Assembly: GCA_023228295.1 (NCBI GenBank)
Contig: JALOBP010000003.1
Coordinates: 1 to 64,000, forward strand
Source of the DNA: Methanoregula sp.
GTDB lineage: Archaea > Halobacteriota > Methanomicrobia > Methanomicrobiales > Methanospirillaceae
Length of the DNA: 64,000 bases
Reading direction: 5' to 3'
The notes beneath the pieces are model-generated. The model had not been told where the DNA came from and did no database searches. It worked only from the letters and a program-made list of their open reading frames with translations. Below, piece after piece: positions 8,568 to 18,112 of the stretch; positions within the stretch are counted from its first letter, which is position 1, and each line of letters starts with the position of its first letter. A program made the translations under genes and the position numbers.

Positions 8568-9184
8568 TGGGTGTTTACCCAAAAAAAACCGGGGTTCATA
8601 TCGCGATGGGTTACGGATAATACCAGAGCCCCGCGGCCTTATCTCTTTTTTATATTTACATTCTCGTGTGAACGTACGGTGAAAACCGGAGATCACAACG
8701 GGAATTTCCTAATGCAGGATCATGAGCGGATATGGAAAAAAACCTGGGTTTGATACCCATCAATAATGATATGTATTTCTTATTTGCAAATATATTATCA
8801 TCGGACCATTTATCACATCCGGCCCTTTTCAACAAGGGTATCGGTAGTTATCGCCACAATATCCAGCAATGCTGCAGGCTTTTTAAAACTGTCAGAGAGC
8901 ATAGGTGGATTAAAGAAAACCTCGCTTCCTGCTGACGCTCATTTACCCGGATTGCAAAAGTAGTAATTACCTGAGTTAAAGTCCATTTGGAAATTTTCAT
9001 TTTTTTGCCAGGTAGTCAAGAACAGAACTGATAATTTACCGATTAGAATCCTGGAGGGGTTCTGGCGCTGCGCTCTCCCATTGTATTCATCATCCCGGTT
9101 AAATCCTATAACAAGCGTATTAAGAGAACAGTACAGAAAATACCGGTATCCCATTCATAAAGGCAGGAGAACGGAAACGATCAC
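8568..9184. other. Intergenic stretch, no gene seen
   Basis: The stretch between the ECF-like gene and the ABC pair has several short frames on both strands, none with recognisable features. It is AT-rich around 8765-8810 and 8950-9010, which may hold the divergent promoters of the flanking genes. Confidence 0.35.
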
Positions 9185-10171
9185 ATGACAATCGCACTGC
9201 AGATTCTGAACTTGACCCGCCGTTTCAATGATCTTGTTGCCGTGGACAACATCTCATTCGAGATCCAGCAGGGGGAGATCTTCGGCCTCCTTGGACCCAA
9301 TGGAGCCGGGAAGACCACGACCCTGTCAATGCTTGCCACCATGCTCCCCCCAACGTCCGGCTCGGCAACTGTCAATGGTATCGATATCGAGAAGGATCCG
9401 GACGGCGTGCGGAAATCCATCGGCATTGTCTTTCAGGACCAGAGTCTCGATGAGGAACTGACTGCATGGGAGAATATGGACTTCCACGGCCGTCTCTACC
9501 GGATCCCTTCAGAGGCGCGGGCTCAGCGTATCGCTGAACTCCTTACGCTTGTTGAACTCAACGAACGCAGGGACGATATTGTCAAGACCTTCTCCGGAGG
9601 AATGCGGCGCCGTCTTGAGATCGCCCGCGGTCTTCTCCACCACCCCGTGGTTCTCTTTCTCGACGAACCCACGCTCGGTCTTGATCCGCAGACCAGAAAC
9701 CACCTCTGGGAATACATTGCCACCCTCGCAAAAGAGAAAGGGATCACGATTATCCTCACAACGCATTACATGGAAGAAGCAGACAGGTTGTGCAACCGAA
9801 TTGCTATCATCGACCACGGCAGGATCATCGCCATCGACACCCCGAAAAATCTCAAGGATGGTCTTGGAGGCGATCTTGTGACAATCGGGTCTCCCGATCC
9901 GGCAGCTGTTGCCGCCGCCCTCATTGAACCCTGGGTTGCCCGGGTGGAAACCCACAATAATGAAGTGATCGTCAGCCTGAAAAATGCCGACCAGCATGTC
10001 AGCAGCATTGTCACGCTTCTCAACACCCGGCACATCCCGATCTCGTCGATTACTATCCACAAGCCCACGCTCGAGGATGTCTTCCTATCTTTCACCGGCA
10101 AAACAATTCGTGAACAGGAAGCCGGTATTAAAGAGACCATGCGCATGCATCAGAGAATGATGAGGCACTGA
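9185..10171 (+). CDS. ABC transporter ATPase, DrrA type
   Basis: This 328-residue ATPase powers the membrane partner encoded directly after it. It has Walker A GPNGAGKT at residues 37-44, the signature FSGGMRR at 136-142, Walker B with Asp160-Glu161 (LFLDEPTLGLD) and the switch His in ILTTHYMEEADRL. The C-terminal extension from about residue 230 to 328, ending with a TLEDVFLSFTG motif, is typical of the daunorubicin-resistance (DrrA/CcmA) subfamily, which drives export. Two bases separate it from the permease gene, so they form an operon. The substrate is unknown. Confidence 0.9.
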   Translation: MTIALQILNLTRRFNDLVAVDNISFEIQQGEIFGLLGPNGAGKTTTLSMLATMLPPTSGSATVNGIDIEKDPDGVRKSIGIVFQDQSLDEELTAWENMDFHGRLYRIPSEARAQRIAELLTLVELNERRDDIVKTFSGGMRRRLEIARGLLHHPVVLFLDEPTLGLDPQTRNHLWEYIATLAKEKGITIILTTHYMEEADRLCNRIAIIDHGRIIAIDTPKNLKDGLGGDLVTIGSPDPAAVAAALIEPWVARVETHNNEVIVSLKNADQHVSSIVTLLNTRHIPISSITIHKPTLEDVFLSFTGKTIREQEAGIKETMRMHQRMMRH

Positions 10172-10173
10172 CC

Positions 10174-10923
10174 ATGGACATCATCTACACCATCTGGCTA
10201 CGGAACATGCTGCGGTACATCCGGTCAAAGAGCCGCATCATCGGTAGTATCAGCATGCCACTTTTCTTTTTACTCTTCCTCGGGTTTGGCCTGAACTCCA
10301 TTGTCTCCCTGCCCGGGCTTGGCGATAATTACGTTGTATTCCTGGTCCCGGGCATGGTTGCGATGAGCGTCATGTTCACGTCGGTCTTCTCAGGTATCCA
10401 GGTGATCTGGGACAAGCAGTTCGGCTTCCTGAAAGAGACGCTCGTTGCACCGGTTTCGCGGCTGGAGATCATGCTGGGACAGGCCGCCGACGGGGCAACA
10501 ACGGCGGTCCTCCAGGGTTTTATTATCCTCATCCTATCGCTCTTCATCGGGCTCCATGTCTCAAGTGTATCCGGCTTTTTGATGGCATTCCTGTTCATGG
10601 TCCTGATCGGCATCTCGTTCACCGCTTTTGGCATTGCGATAGCATCGAGGATGGAGGACATGACCGGGTTCCAGCTGATCATGAACTTTGTCATCTTCCC
10701 GATATTCGGATTATCCGGGGCACTGTTCCCCATCAGTTCGTTGCCCACCTGGATTGTACCGATAACCCTTCTCGATCCCCTGACCTATGGTGTGGTAGGG
10801 ATACGATATGGCCTGACCGGAGTATCGCAGATTAATCCTGTGGTTTGTTTTGCCGTTATCGGGGGTTTTAGCTTGGCAATGACGGCCATTGGGGCCTTCC
10901 TCTTCAGGAAGATCACGATATAA
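10174..10923 (+). CDS. ABC-2 type permease, DrrB type
   Basis: This 249-residue membrane protein has about six membrane helices and the ABC-2 signature region near residues 165-200 (FVIFPIFGLSGALFPISSLP followed by LDPLTYGVVGIRYGL). It is the membrane half of an ABC-2 exporter and pairs with the preceding DrrA-type ATPase. Family members export drugs, glycolipids or polysaccharide precursors. The N-terminal cytoplasmic helix (WLRNMLRYIRSKSRI) is the usual ATPase-coupling element. The natural substrate cannot be read from sequence. Confidence 0.85.
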   Translation: MDIIYTIWLRNMLRYIRSKSRIIGSISMPLFFLLFLGFGLNSIVSLPGLGDNYVVFLVPGMVAMSVMFTSVFSGIQVIWDKQFGFLKETLVAPVSRLEIMLGQAADGATTAVLQGFIILILSLFIGLHVSSVSGFLMAFLFMVLIGISFTAFGIAIASRMEDMTGFQLIMNFVIFPIFGLSGALFPISSLPTWIVPITLLDPLTYGVVGIRYGLTGVSQINPVVCFAVIGGFSLAMTAIGAFLFRKITI

Positions 10924-11052
10924 CCGGGAATGGATTTCCTGAACACAACGGCTTAAGGTGTAACTATCATGGGCAAACAGGCGAGATATCGTGATATCGG
11001 TTCCCCCCATAGGGACCCCCTTACAATAATACTCATCAAAAAAATAAAAAAA

Positions 11053-11340
11053 TTATTTTACCTGATGAGCTTCGGTATCGGTTATTTCATAGGTTATATC
11101 CTTTGTTTCCCGTTTCAACTGCTGAAGATCTTTTAAGATTGCCTGTAACTCATACTCCCGGTCCCTTCGGGCAATAATATATGGTGTGTTTGGTCGGGGA
11201 TTTTCCGGTGTGGTGGCAAGCAGTTCACATGTATTGCGCAGATGGGCTATCTGGAGTTTAGTAATTTTTTCAAGATCGAGTGATTTAAATTTCCCGTCAT
11301 TAAACGACCCGGATTGCAAGAATTTTACAAGAACACTCAT
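11053..11340 (-). CDS. Hypothetical soluble protein, 95 aa
   Basis: This predicted helical protein has no recognisable family. It contains a leucine-rich first half (LDLEKITKLQIAHLRNTCELL) and a coiled-coil-like second half (REYELQAILKDLQQLKRETKDI). The ATG at 11340 has GGAG about ten bases upstream, and an ATG at 11346 is the alternative. It is convergent with the DrrB gene. The coding character looks genuine from codon use and start context. Confidence 0.5.
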   Translation of the reverse strand: MSVLVKFLQSGSFNDGKFKSLDLEKITKLQIAHLRNTCELLATTPENPRPNTPYIIARRDREYELQAILKDLQQLKRETKDITYEITDTEAHQVK

Positions 11341-11651
11341 ACACATCCTGCTCCGTCATCCCTGTTCACTCCCTTGTGATCATCGGTCTTTTCTGGGGCA
11401 CTGATCCCCATGTGCCTTTTTTGCTGTTGTAACATCTGTGTCTCCCTTATCAGTATCAGTAATCCTGTCATGGATAATCCCGGTTCCGGAAAAACGGCTT
11501 TTGAACCGTTGATTGTGCCGATTTTTGCACTATCTGTAGTATGGCCGAAAAAAAACGACGTGCTCGTTCTGATGCGATGGGCTATTGTTGGTGTGAGGGC
11601 CGATATAGGTATCTGCCTGACTATTTCTATTCGGTGTAATCTGTATTATCT
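11341..11651. other. Intergenic stretch
   Basis: No supported gene. A 32-codon frame on the plus strand (11541-11639, with MAEKKRRARSD at its start and YCWCEG inside) lacks a ribosome binding site and a clear promoter, so it is not called. Confidence 0.3.
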
Positions 11652-13388
11652 CTAATACACCAGTACGAAATACGCCATCAGGGTCGTCAGGAAGGCGCCA
11701 AGGAGTATGATTATCGCAACAGGAATGAGAAAACCCATCATCCCGTTAACCGTTGACGCGATCTGGGAGATCCGTTGCGAACCAAAAACCACGATCCCAC
11801 GGCACCACGCGGTTGCACCGGCAGTGCGAGCTGGAGCGGCATCAGCAAGAGCTTCTATGACTGCTTCTTCAACACGGGGATAAAAATTGTCAACACTGAC
11901 ACGGAGTCCCACCTGGTTCCTGCCGGAGACCGTGTTGACAACATGGGTATCGGTTGTTGAAATCTCACATTCATCAACAATTGTGAGCAGCCGTTTGCGG
12001 ATCTCGTCACGTGCACCGGTCTGCATGTTGTTGCCGTCAAAGAGGACGTACGCGGTCTTCTGGCCTCCGGTGTCCACAACGAGAACCTGGACACCGAGAT
12101 CGCCAAATCCTTCCTTCCGTGAGAACGGGAATGTACGGGCTGCGTATCCGGCAGTGAACGTTACCTGATCTTTTTGTGCGGTTGCCGCAAAAGCCGATTC
12201 TGCGGCGCCAAGATACTCCATGGCAAGTTCCGTTCCCGAATACACGCCGTCCTCCATTGCATCCATGCAGTTATGGGCATCGATAAAACCAACATGTGGG
12301 AAATATTTCTCACCTGCTTTCATGATCGCAAACCCGAGTGCAAAATCAAGGTCTTCGGTGACGAGTGGCGATCGGGTTGCAATAACAAGGATGGTATCCC
12401 CGAATGCCTGTGCAAGTACATCCACCGACCCACAGCGATACCTTTCTGACCTGGTGCAGCCGGTATTCGTGCAAACCGACGGACGGGCAGCAAGAACCGC
12501 ATCACCCACTTTTTTTACTTCCACCTCATCGACCGGGTTGAAATCGTGCGAGGCAGAGCCGTGGAAGACCATCGATGCCGGTCCAAGCTGCTCGTGGAGG
12601 AGTTTTGGCAGGTTGCTCCCCCCGATTTCACCGAGAGGGCCGGGATGGACATTCGGAACTGTAATGAATATGTCTTCCTTTCTCTCCCGCTGCATAACCA
12701 GCGAGACCTCCGGCACGACCACGCTCTCGCCTATGCTCCGGAAGAAGTCATCGAGTTTCCTGCTGCCCTCTGACAGGTGGAGGAGGAAGGCATTGACCAG
12801 TTCGAGTGGTCCGACCCTGAAGTTTGCCTTCATCGGGCGTTCAATGACATTGATAAAGACAAGGACGCCGGCTGCAAAGCTGATATGGAGGAGGATGGAG
12901 ATCTGGATAAATCCTATCCCCAGAAATGGTGCTGCCCCGACAACCGCGATGCCGGAGTGGAGGAGTGCCGGGATAATGACCCGGCTGATGCGGAAATTGA
13001 CGACCGCTGCAAGAAGGAGCATCCGGAACGCAAAGACAAGAGCAAGCGAGATTGCAAAGAAGAGCGGGAACGAGAACCGGAAGAGCAGGATCGGTGAGAG
13101 TGAGACAAAAATCGAGATGATGAGACCAAGAGCTGCCGTGAGTCCCGACCAGCCATAATTGAGTTTTCCTGAGAACCGCCGGGCAAGCCAGGGTGTCAGG
13201 GCAAGGGCGGCAAGGGCTGGGATAAGATAGGCTGCGACCGGGAAGAGTGTTGGGTGTATGAGGGATCCGGTTCCCAGCATTGCCATGACTTCGACACAGC
13301 CGGAGAGGATGAAGATGAGGACGAGTGACCGGGCCCATGATGGGCTTGTCACGATATATTTCGAGAGTGCCTCCAGTTTGAGGTCCAT
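11652..13388 (-). CDS. DUF2070 family membrane protein
   Basis: This 578-residue protein belongs to DUF2070, an archaeal family of unknown function. The first 200 residues form about seven membrane helices. A large soluble domain follows with conserved-looking metal or nucleophile residues: VPNVHPGPLGEIGGSNLP, HGSASHDFNPVD and FIDAHNCMD. One or two membrane helices close the protein (GFLIPVAIIILLGAFLTTLMAYF). The His, Asp and Asn motifs suggest a hydrolase-like or metal-binding active site, which is inference. I chose the ATG at 13388, which is preceded by GGTGAG. An upstream ATG at 13439 would add 17 residues without features. Confidence 0.8.
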   Translation of the reverse strand: MDLKLEALSKYIVTSPSWARSLVLIFILSGCVEVMAMLGTGSLIHPTLFPVAAYLIPALAALALTPWLARRFSGKLNYGWSGLTAALGLIISIFVSLSPILLFRFSFPLFFAISLALVFAFRMLLLAAVVNFRISRVIIPALLHSGIAVVGAAPFLGIGFIQISILLHISFAAGVLVFINVIERPMKANFRVGPLELVNAFLLHLSEGSRKLDDFFRSIGESVVVPEVSLVMQRERKEDIFITVPNVHPGPLGEIGGSNLPKLLHEQLGPASMVFHGSASHDFNPVDEVEVKKVGDAVLAARPSVCTNTGCTRSERYRCGSVDVLAQAFGDTILVIATRSPLVTEDLDFALGFAIMKAGEKYFPHVGFIDAHNCMDAMEDGVYSGTELAMEYLGAAESAFAATAQKDQVTFTAGYAARTFPFSRKEGFGDLGVQVLVVDTGGQKTAYVLFDGNNMQTGARDEIRKRLLTIVDECEISTTDTHVVNTVSGRNQVGLRVSVDNFYPRVEEAVIEALADAAPARTAGATAWCRGIVVFGSQRISQIASTVNGMMGFLIPVAIIILLGAFLTTLMAYFVLVY

Positions 13389-13528
13389 CTCACCGGACAC
13401 AGAGCATGCCTCCTGTATGGGGCATCCCGCTCTCCTCATTTGGACTGATCGTAATGTCAGGTATGAGGTGGAAATATTGGCGGGTTCTATGGGTCATAGT
13501 ATCAATGGTGTATCTGGATTATGACAGG

Positions 13529-13720
13529 ATGAACGTTTCCGCGATCTTCCGTTACCGTTTTTCTGTCAGACTCCCGGAAATTGCGAAGTATGCGGGGGTG
13601 TGCGGGGGTGCCGGGATTCACGTAACGCGGCCGGAGGATCTCGAAACCGCAGTTCTTCGTGCAATGACCATGAACCGCCCGGTCATCATTGATGGGGATA
13701 CCGACGTTAAACGATTCTGA
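13529..13720 (+). pseudogene. C-terminal remnant of a TPP-dependent enzyme
   Basis: The peptide LPEIAKYAGVCGGAGIHVTRP followed by EDLETAVLRAMTMNRPVIIDGDTDVKRF matches the extreme C-terminus of thiamine-diphosphate enzymes of the acetolactate synthase/pyruvate oxidase class. In a full protein of about 550 residues this part would carry the last helix and strand of the Pyr/PP fold. The roughly 490 upstream residues are absent, and the DNA immediately before encodes nothing related. A perfect tandem repeat of TGCGGGGGTG lies at 13591-13610. I read it as the stump of a deleted gene, which could still be translated from the ATG at 13529. Confidence 0.55.
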
Positions 13721-13916
13721 AACAACAACTACAGCAAGGTTATCGCCCCTGCGGTCTCATCTTTTATGTCGGCCCTCCCCCAAATACACCAGTCTGGCCG
13801 GGCCCCCCAAGACCGATCCGGAAACCGCGTGCAGTGGGTATTTTAGTGAGATCCGGAAGACCTCTCATAAAGGTTCTCCATTAGTCTTATGCTTTAAAGA
13901 ACGTCATAGTGTGTGG

Positions 13917-14471
13917 ATGGTCAATAAAAAATACGAATCATTGAAGATTGAAAACATCGTTGCATCCGGTGTCATTGCAGAGTCTATTGATCTTGCTGAT
14001 TTTTCAGATAAGACCGAGAACTGCGAACTCAATAAGAAACGATTTCCCGGCGCAGTATACCGTATTGCGGATCCCAAGATCGCGTGCCTGATATTTTCAT
14101 CGGGCAAGATCGTAATCACGGGTGTCCGTAACGATTCTGCACTCGCTGAAGGGCTTGCCATTGTTCTCAAATCGTTAAAATCTGCGGGCATCAAGCCACT
14201 CAAAGAGCCCCGTGTTGCGATTACCAATATGGTCTGCTCGTACAATCTTGGCAGGTACATTAATCTCAATAAGCTGACTGTCACGCTCAATGTTGAAAAT
14301 GTGGAGTACGAACCCGAACAGTTCCCCGGGCTTGTTTACCGTATCCAGGATCCGAAGATTGTTGTTCTTATCTTCTCGTCCGGGAAGATCATTCTGACCG
14401 GTGGAAAGACCCTTGATGATGTCAAGAAGGGCCTTGACGTTCTCGAAAAGAAGCTTGAAAGCCTTATCTAA
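13917..14471 (+). CDS. tbp: TATA-binding protein
   Basis: This 184-residue protein is the archaeal TBP that recognises TATA boxes and recruits TFB and RNA polymerase. It consists of two direct repeats of about 90 residues. The first contains VYRIADPKIACLIFSSGKIV and the second VYRIQDPKIVVLIFSSGKII, each ending in the long helix that forms the back of the saddle. The frame is open upstream to 13689, but the added residues are unrelated to TBP, so I chose the ATG at 13917, which gives the usual length of about 180-185. A T-rich run directly follows the stop codon. Methanogens often carry more than one TBP. Confidence 0.95.
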   Translation: MVNKKYESLKIENIVASGVIAESIDLADFSDKTENCELNKKRFPGAVYRIADPKIACLIFSSGKIVITGVRNDSALAEGLAIVLKSLKSAGIKPLKEPRVAITNMVCSYNLGRYINLNKLTVTLNVENVEYEPEQFPGLVYRIQDPKIVVLIFSSGKIILTGGKTLDDVKKGLDVLEKKLESLI

Positions 14472-14998
14472 TTTTTTATTCCGTCAGGTCCCTTTTATCG
14501 TCCCATGACTGAAATGGAATGAACACCAGCGTGTGGAACTGCACACTCCTGTTTCTGTGCAGGCATATGCCCCTTGGTATGAAGATCCTTCAACACTAAG
14601 ATCCGTTTGGTTGAATTTCAGTGGCCAACGGCAGCGCGATCAGGAAAAAGTGTGTATTATTTTCTGTACCCGAGCCGACATGATTATCCCGCAGGACCGA
14701 GAGGATTCCAGACCGAATGGGATCGCGGCACATGAGTGCAACCATGTGTATTACAAAACGCATCATTCATTTCCGGGTGTGTGATTGAGTCATCTCTCAA
14801 TACCCCCTCTTTGCCATGGCCGATCCTGACGCAATTCCGGTGGGATGCCAGATCCAGGTTCCATCTATCATGATACGCGGGATCCGGTCGGACATTTGGG
14901 GCGGGGAAATGATCACCTTTCATGGAGCAATAAAAACAATTCAACATGACCCTTTATGAGAATCCGTGTGCAAACCTTATAGTACCGGGCAAATTACT
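14472..14998. other. Intergenic stretch between tbp and the phosphatase gene
   Basis: A T6 run at the tbp stop is a probable terminator. The remaining 500 bases hold only featureless frames on both strands. The last 40 bases precede the start of the SpoIIE-type phosphatase gene. Confidence 0.35.
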
Positions 14999-16381
14999 AT
15001 GGATTACTCAATTCTGTCTTCACTCCTCGTCCTCCTGCAACTGATCTGTGTTATCATCGTGGCAGCCTATCTTCTCACCCGGAGCCGGATATTCCCGGAG
15101 ATCCTTGATGGCCATCCTACGATAAAAACCCAGGTCATCCTTGTCCTGCTCTTTGGCGCCCTTTCCATGTACGGGACCCTTAGCGGGATCGATTTTATGG
15201 GTGCGCGTACCAATGTCCGCGACCTCGGGCCGATGCTCGCCGGCCTGCTTGGCGGCCCGTGGGTGGGACTCGGGGCCGGACTGATAGGTGCAGCCCACCG
15301 GATGACCATTGAGGGGTTCACCGTATATTCCTGCTCGCTCGCAACGGTCTTTGCCGGGCTTTTTGGAGGACTCATCTGGCTTGCCCATAAGCGGAAGTTT
15401 GCCGGAACCACGATAGCGGTGCTGTTTGCGATTCTTATGGAAGTGTTCCACATGGCCCTCACCCTCCTCATGTGCCGCCCGTTGGACCAGGCGCTTCTTG
15501 TAGTATCAACAGTTTCCATCCCGATGATTTTAGCCAATGCCGCGGGAATGTTTATCTTTGCATCCATGGTTGAAAATATCCAGAACGAACGGAAGATGCA
15601 GGCGGAACGCGATACGCTCATGCGGGAGATCGAACGCAAGAACACCGAGCTTGCCATCGCAGCAGAGATCCAGCAGAGTTTCCTTCCTGATACGATTGCC
15701 CAAATCGAAGGGTACGATATTATAGCAAAATGTGTCATGGCAAAAGAAGTTGGCGGGGACTTTTTCGATGTTATTCCGCTTGAAATCCTGCCGCTGGGAA
15801 AAGGTCAGCTTGGGATCATGATCGCGGATGTCTCCGGTAAAGGGATCCCCGCAGCCCTGTTCATGGCCTTGTCAAGGATCGTGGTCCGGGTCAATGCCCC
15901 GTGGTATGGAAACAGACCGGCTGCTGCCATACGGGATGCAAATGCCGTCATCTCGCACGACTCGAAATCCGGTATGTTTGTGACCCTCTTTTACGGATAT
16001 CTCGACTCAACAACCCGGACACTTACGTATGTAAATGCCGGCCACAATCCCCCCATCCATTACACGGAGGCAGATGGCACACTTTCGGAACTTGTTGCAA
16101 ACGGTATTGCAATGGGAGCAATAGATGATGCAGATTATACTCAGGAAGTGGTGCGTCTGGCGCCAGGCGATATCCTTGTCCTGTACACGGACGGGATAAC
16201 CGAAGCGGAAAATTCCCGGCTGGAGATGTTCGGTCTCGACCGGCTGGAAAAGATTATCATTGCATCACACAATCTTCCGGTAAAAGAGATTGGATCTGCA
16301 ATCATGGATGCGGTCCATGAATTTACCGGCGATCACCCCCAGTCGGATGACATCACCCTGATGATAATTCGGAGCCTCTAA
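14999..16381 (+). CDS. Membrane-bound SpoIIE/RsbU-type serine phosphatase
   Basis: This 460-residue protein joins a membrane sensor to a PP2C-type phosphatase. Residues 1-200 resemble the 5TM receptors of the LYT type (NVRDLGPMLAGLLGGPWVGL, GAAHRMTIEG). A short coiled linker leads to the phosphatase domain (about 225-460), which carries the metal-binding motifs EVGGDFFDV, IADVSGKGIPAALFM, YVNAGHNPP, LYTDGITEAEN and SDDITLMI. It should dephosphorylate a STAS-domain antagonist in response to a membrane signal. The RsbW-type kinase follows after 2 bases and a STAS protein faces them, which completes a partner-switching set. The ATG at 14999 removes an unlikely 11-residue extension. Confidence 0.85.
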   Translation: MDYSILSSLLVLLQLICVIIVAAYLLTRSRIFPEILDGHPTIKTQVILVLLFGALSMYGTLSGIDFMGARTNVRDLGPMLAGLLGGPWVGLGAGLIGAAHRMTIEGFTVYSCSLATVFAGLFGGLIWLAHKRKFAGTTIAVLFAILMEVFHMALTLLMCRPLDQALLVVSTVSIPMILANAAGMFIFASMVENIQNERKMQAERDTLMREIERKNTELAIAAEIQQSFLPDTIAQIEGYDIIAKCVMAKEVGGDFFDVIPLEILPLGKGQLGIMIADVSGKGIPAALFMALSRIVVRVNAPWYGNRPAAAIRDANAVISHDSKSGMFVTLFYGYLDSTTRTLTYVNAGHNPPIHYTEADGTLSELVANGIAMGAIDDADYTQEVVRLAPGDILVLYTDGITEAENSRLEMFGLDRLEKIIIASHNLPVKEIGSAIMDAVHEFTGDHPQSDDITLMIIRSL

Positions 16382-16383
16382 TC

Positions 16384-16800
16384 ATGAATCCCCCTGTAGT
16401 CCTGACAATTGGATCGGATATTGCGGAGATCCCCAAAGTTTCTGCCCATCTGGAAGATCTGATGCAGGTATCCGGTTTTCTTCCTGAGGCTATTCTCGAT
16501 ACCCAGCTCGCTGTAGAGGAGGCCATCACCAATGTAATTGTCCATGGTTATAAAAAATCCCGTGGCGTGATCCGCGTCTCCTGTCAGGTTAGCAGTAACG
16601 CAGCAGAGATACAGATCGCGGATGCCGCACCGCCCTTTGATCCGTTGTCAATCCCGGAACCCGACCTGGATGGTGATGTAACCGAGCGGCGGATAGGTGG
16701 ACTGGGTGTGCACCTTATCCGGCAGGTGATGGACGATTTCTCATATCGGTATGAAAACGGAGAAAATGTTCTTATCCTGACCAAAAAAAAGGCTGATTAA
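16384..16800 (+). CDS. RsbW/SpoIIAB-type serine kinase (GHKL ATPase)
   Basis: This 138-residue protein is a GHKL-fold ATP-binding protein of the anti-sigma kinase class. It shows the N-box LAVEEAITNVIVHGY, the G1-like box QIADAAPPFDPLS and the G2 box GGLGVHLIRQVMDDFSY. In bacteria such kinases phosphorylate STAS antagonists and bind a sigma factor. Archaea have no such sigma factors, so the downstream target here must be different. It lies 2 bases after the phosphatase gene and is convergent with the STAS gene, four bases apart. The pairing with both partners makes the assignment firm. Confidence 0.85.
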   Translation: MNPPVVLTIGSDIAEIPKVSAHLEDLMQVSGFLPEAILDTQLAVEEAITNVIVHGYKKSRGVIRVSCQVSSNAAEIQIADAAPPFDPLSIPEPDLDGDVTERRIGGLGVHLIRQVMDDFSYRYENGENVLILTKKKAD

Positions 16801-16804
16801 CTAT

Positions 16805-18112
16805 TTACGATTCTTTTGTGATCGTCTGGATATAGGCAACGCCGATCTTGGCCTTGCGGAGCCGGGTGGAGTCGAGGAGATGGCGCATATCGGCAAACTC
16901 GCCCTCGCTCGTAATCTTTCTCACCTGCGTGTTGAGGTCAAGCGACGGGTCGTACGGGATATTCTTGAACACCACCCCGTGGTTGTGAAGGTACATCTGT
17001 TTTCCTGCCCCTTTGTTCAACGGGTTGGCGTAATAGATGGAGGCGATGTCTTCGACATTGAAACCGGAAAGATCATGGGTGAGATCGATCCCGATCCCGA
17101 AACTGACCAGCGTGTCGCCCTTGTAGGATGACCCGGTATCGGCGGCAACCCATTCGTGGAGGTGCGCCGGGGACATGATCGACTGTCCGTCAGCGGGCGT
17201 GGAACCGGCCACAGGGGCTTTTTTCAGCCCCGAGCTGGCAAGGCTGTCAAGGACACCCCAGATCGTCACGGCAACCACGCCATGATAGCTCTGCACCCGC
17301 TCGTTTGCTGACGAGAAGATGGTCCGGTAGATGTCGGCAATGGAAACCCCGGTTGCGTTCTCGCTCTCGAGCGTGAAATACTCGTTGAACGGGCCGTCCA
17401 GCGTGATGTTGTAGCCGGTGTACACCGGGACATCGCCCCCGGTGTCAAGGGGAGTGAGGAAGTCAGGCGTATTGTTGCCGTCCGTGGGCAGCCAGACCAT
17501 CGAGCCATGGAGCGTGATCATCTCGCCAAGGAGCGGGAGCGCATCGTTGACATCTGCGCCGAGTGCCCCGAGACCGAGCGAGTAATTCACTTCCGAGAAC
17601 TTCCGGGTTTTTACATCAGATGCGGTGATCGTTGCATAGAGCACTTTCTTCAGATCGCCCAGCACGCGGAGGGCCGGAGGCGTGGTCATCCAGCCGGGCT
17701 CGATGGTCAGCTTCACGCCTTCCCCCACGATCTTCTTGTAGAAGAGCTCGTTGAAGAGCGAGGGGTTTTTCCGTTTTTTGACAATATCCCGGACCGCTTC
17801 TTCGGTTGTCGGGAAGATATCAAAGACCGTGGTGAACCCGGCCATGTCGAGGACCTTTTTGGGGTACTCCCCGACATTGCTGAGGGCGAGCCGCCCGTTC
17901 CGTCGTTTCATCTCGCGCTTTAAGCTGTTGAATGTCCTGATTCCCCCGCTGCTCAGGTAAGATGAGCCTGCAAGGTCAACGACCAGTTCCTTATCGTCAT
18001 CATGGAGGGCTTCGCGGGCCCAGGTGTCAAGCTGCTGCGCCCCGAATGCATCGAGACGGCCTGCAACAAAAAAGATGAGGACGCCGTCATTCCTCTCGCT
18101 TCGTGCTTCCAT
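16805..18112 (-). CDS. STAS-domain protein with a large unknown C-terminal domain
   Basis: Residues 1-100 of this 435-residue protein form a STAS (anti-sigma antagonist) domain. The phosphorylation-loop region reads VVDLAGSSYLSSGGIRTF, with Ser54 and Ser55 in the place of the phosphorylatable serine. Residues 130-435 make a domain I do not recognise, with the notable stretches VPVYTGYNITLDGPFNEY and LVSFGIGIDLTHDLSG. In a partner-switching circuit the convergent RsbW-type kinase would phosphorylate this STAS domain and the SpoIIE-type phosphatase would reverse it. The C-terminal domain is then the likely effector. Most bacterial STAS antagonists are single-domain, so the fusion is unusual. 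Confidence 0.7.
   Translation of the reverse strand: MEARSERNDGVLIFFVAGRLDAFGAQQLDTWAREALHDDDKELVVDLAGSSYLSSGGIRTFNSLKREMKRRNGRLALSNVGEYPKKVLDMAGFTTVFDIFPTTEEAVRDIVKKRKNPSLFNELFYKKIVGEGVKLTIEPGWMTTPPALRVLGDLKKVLYATITASDVKTRKFSEVNYSLGLGALGADVNDALPLLGEMITLHGSMVWLPTDGNNTPDFLTPLDTGGDVPVYTGYNITLDGPFNEYFTLESENATGVSIADIYRTIFSSANERVQSYHGVVAVTIWGVLDSLASSGLKKAPVAGSTPADGQSIMSPAHLHEWVAADTGSSYKGDTLVSFGIGIDLTHDLSGFNVEDIASIYYANPLNKGAGKQMYLHNHGVVFKNIPYDPSLDLNTQVRKITSEGEFADMRHLLDSTRLRKAKIGVAYIQTITKES

Noticed and set aside
11541..11639. Plus-strand 32-residue peptide with YCWCEG
   Set aside because: No ribosome binding site or clear promoter. Too short to support without conservation.
12220..13158. Plus-strand frame of 312 codons
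   Set aside because: Shadow of the DUF2070 gene on the opposite strand, caused by GC-rich codon bias.
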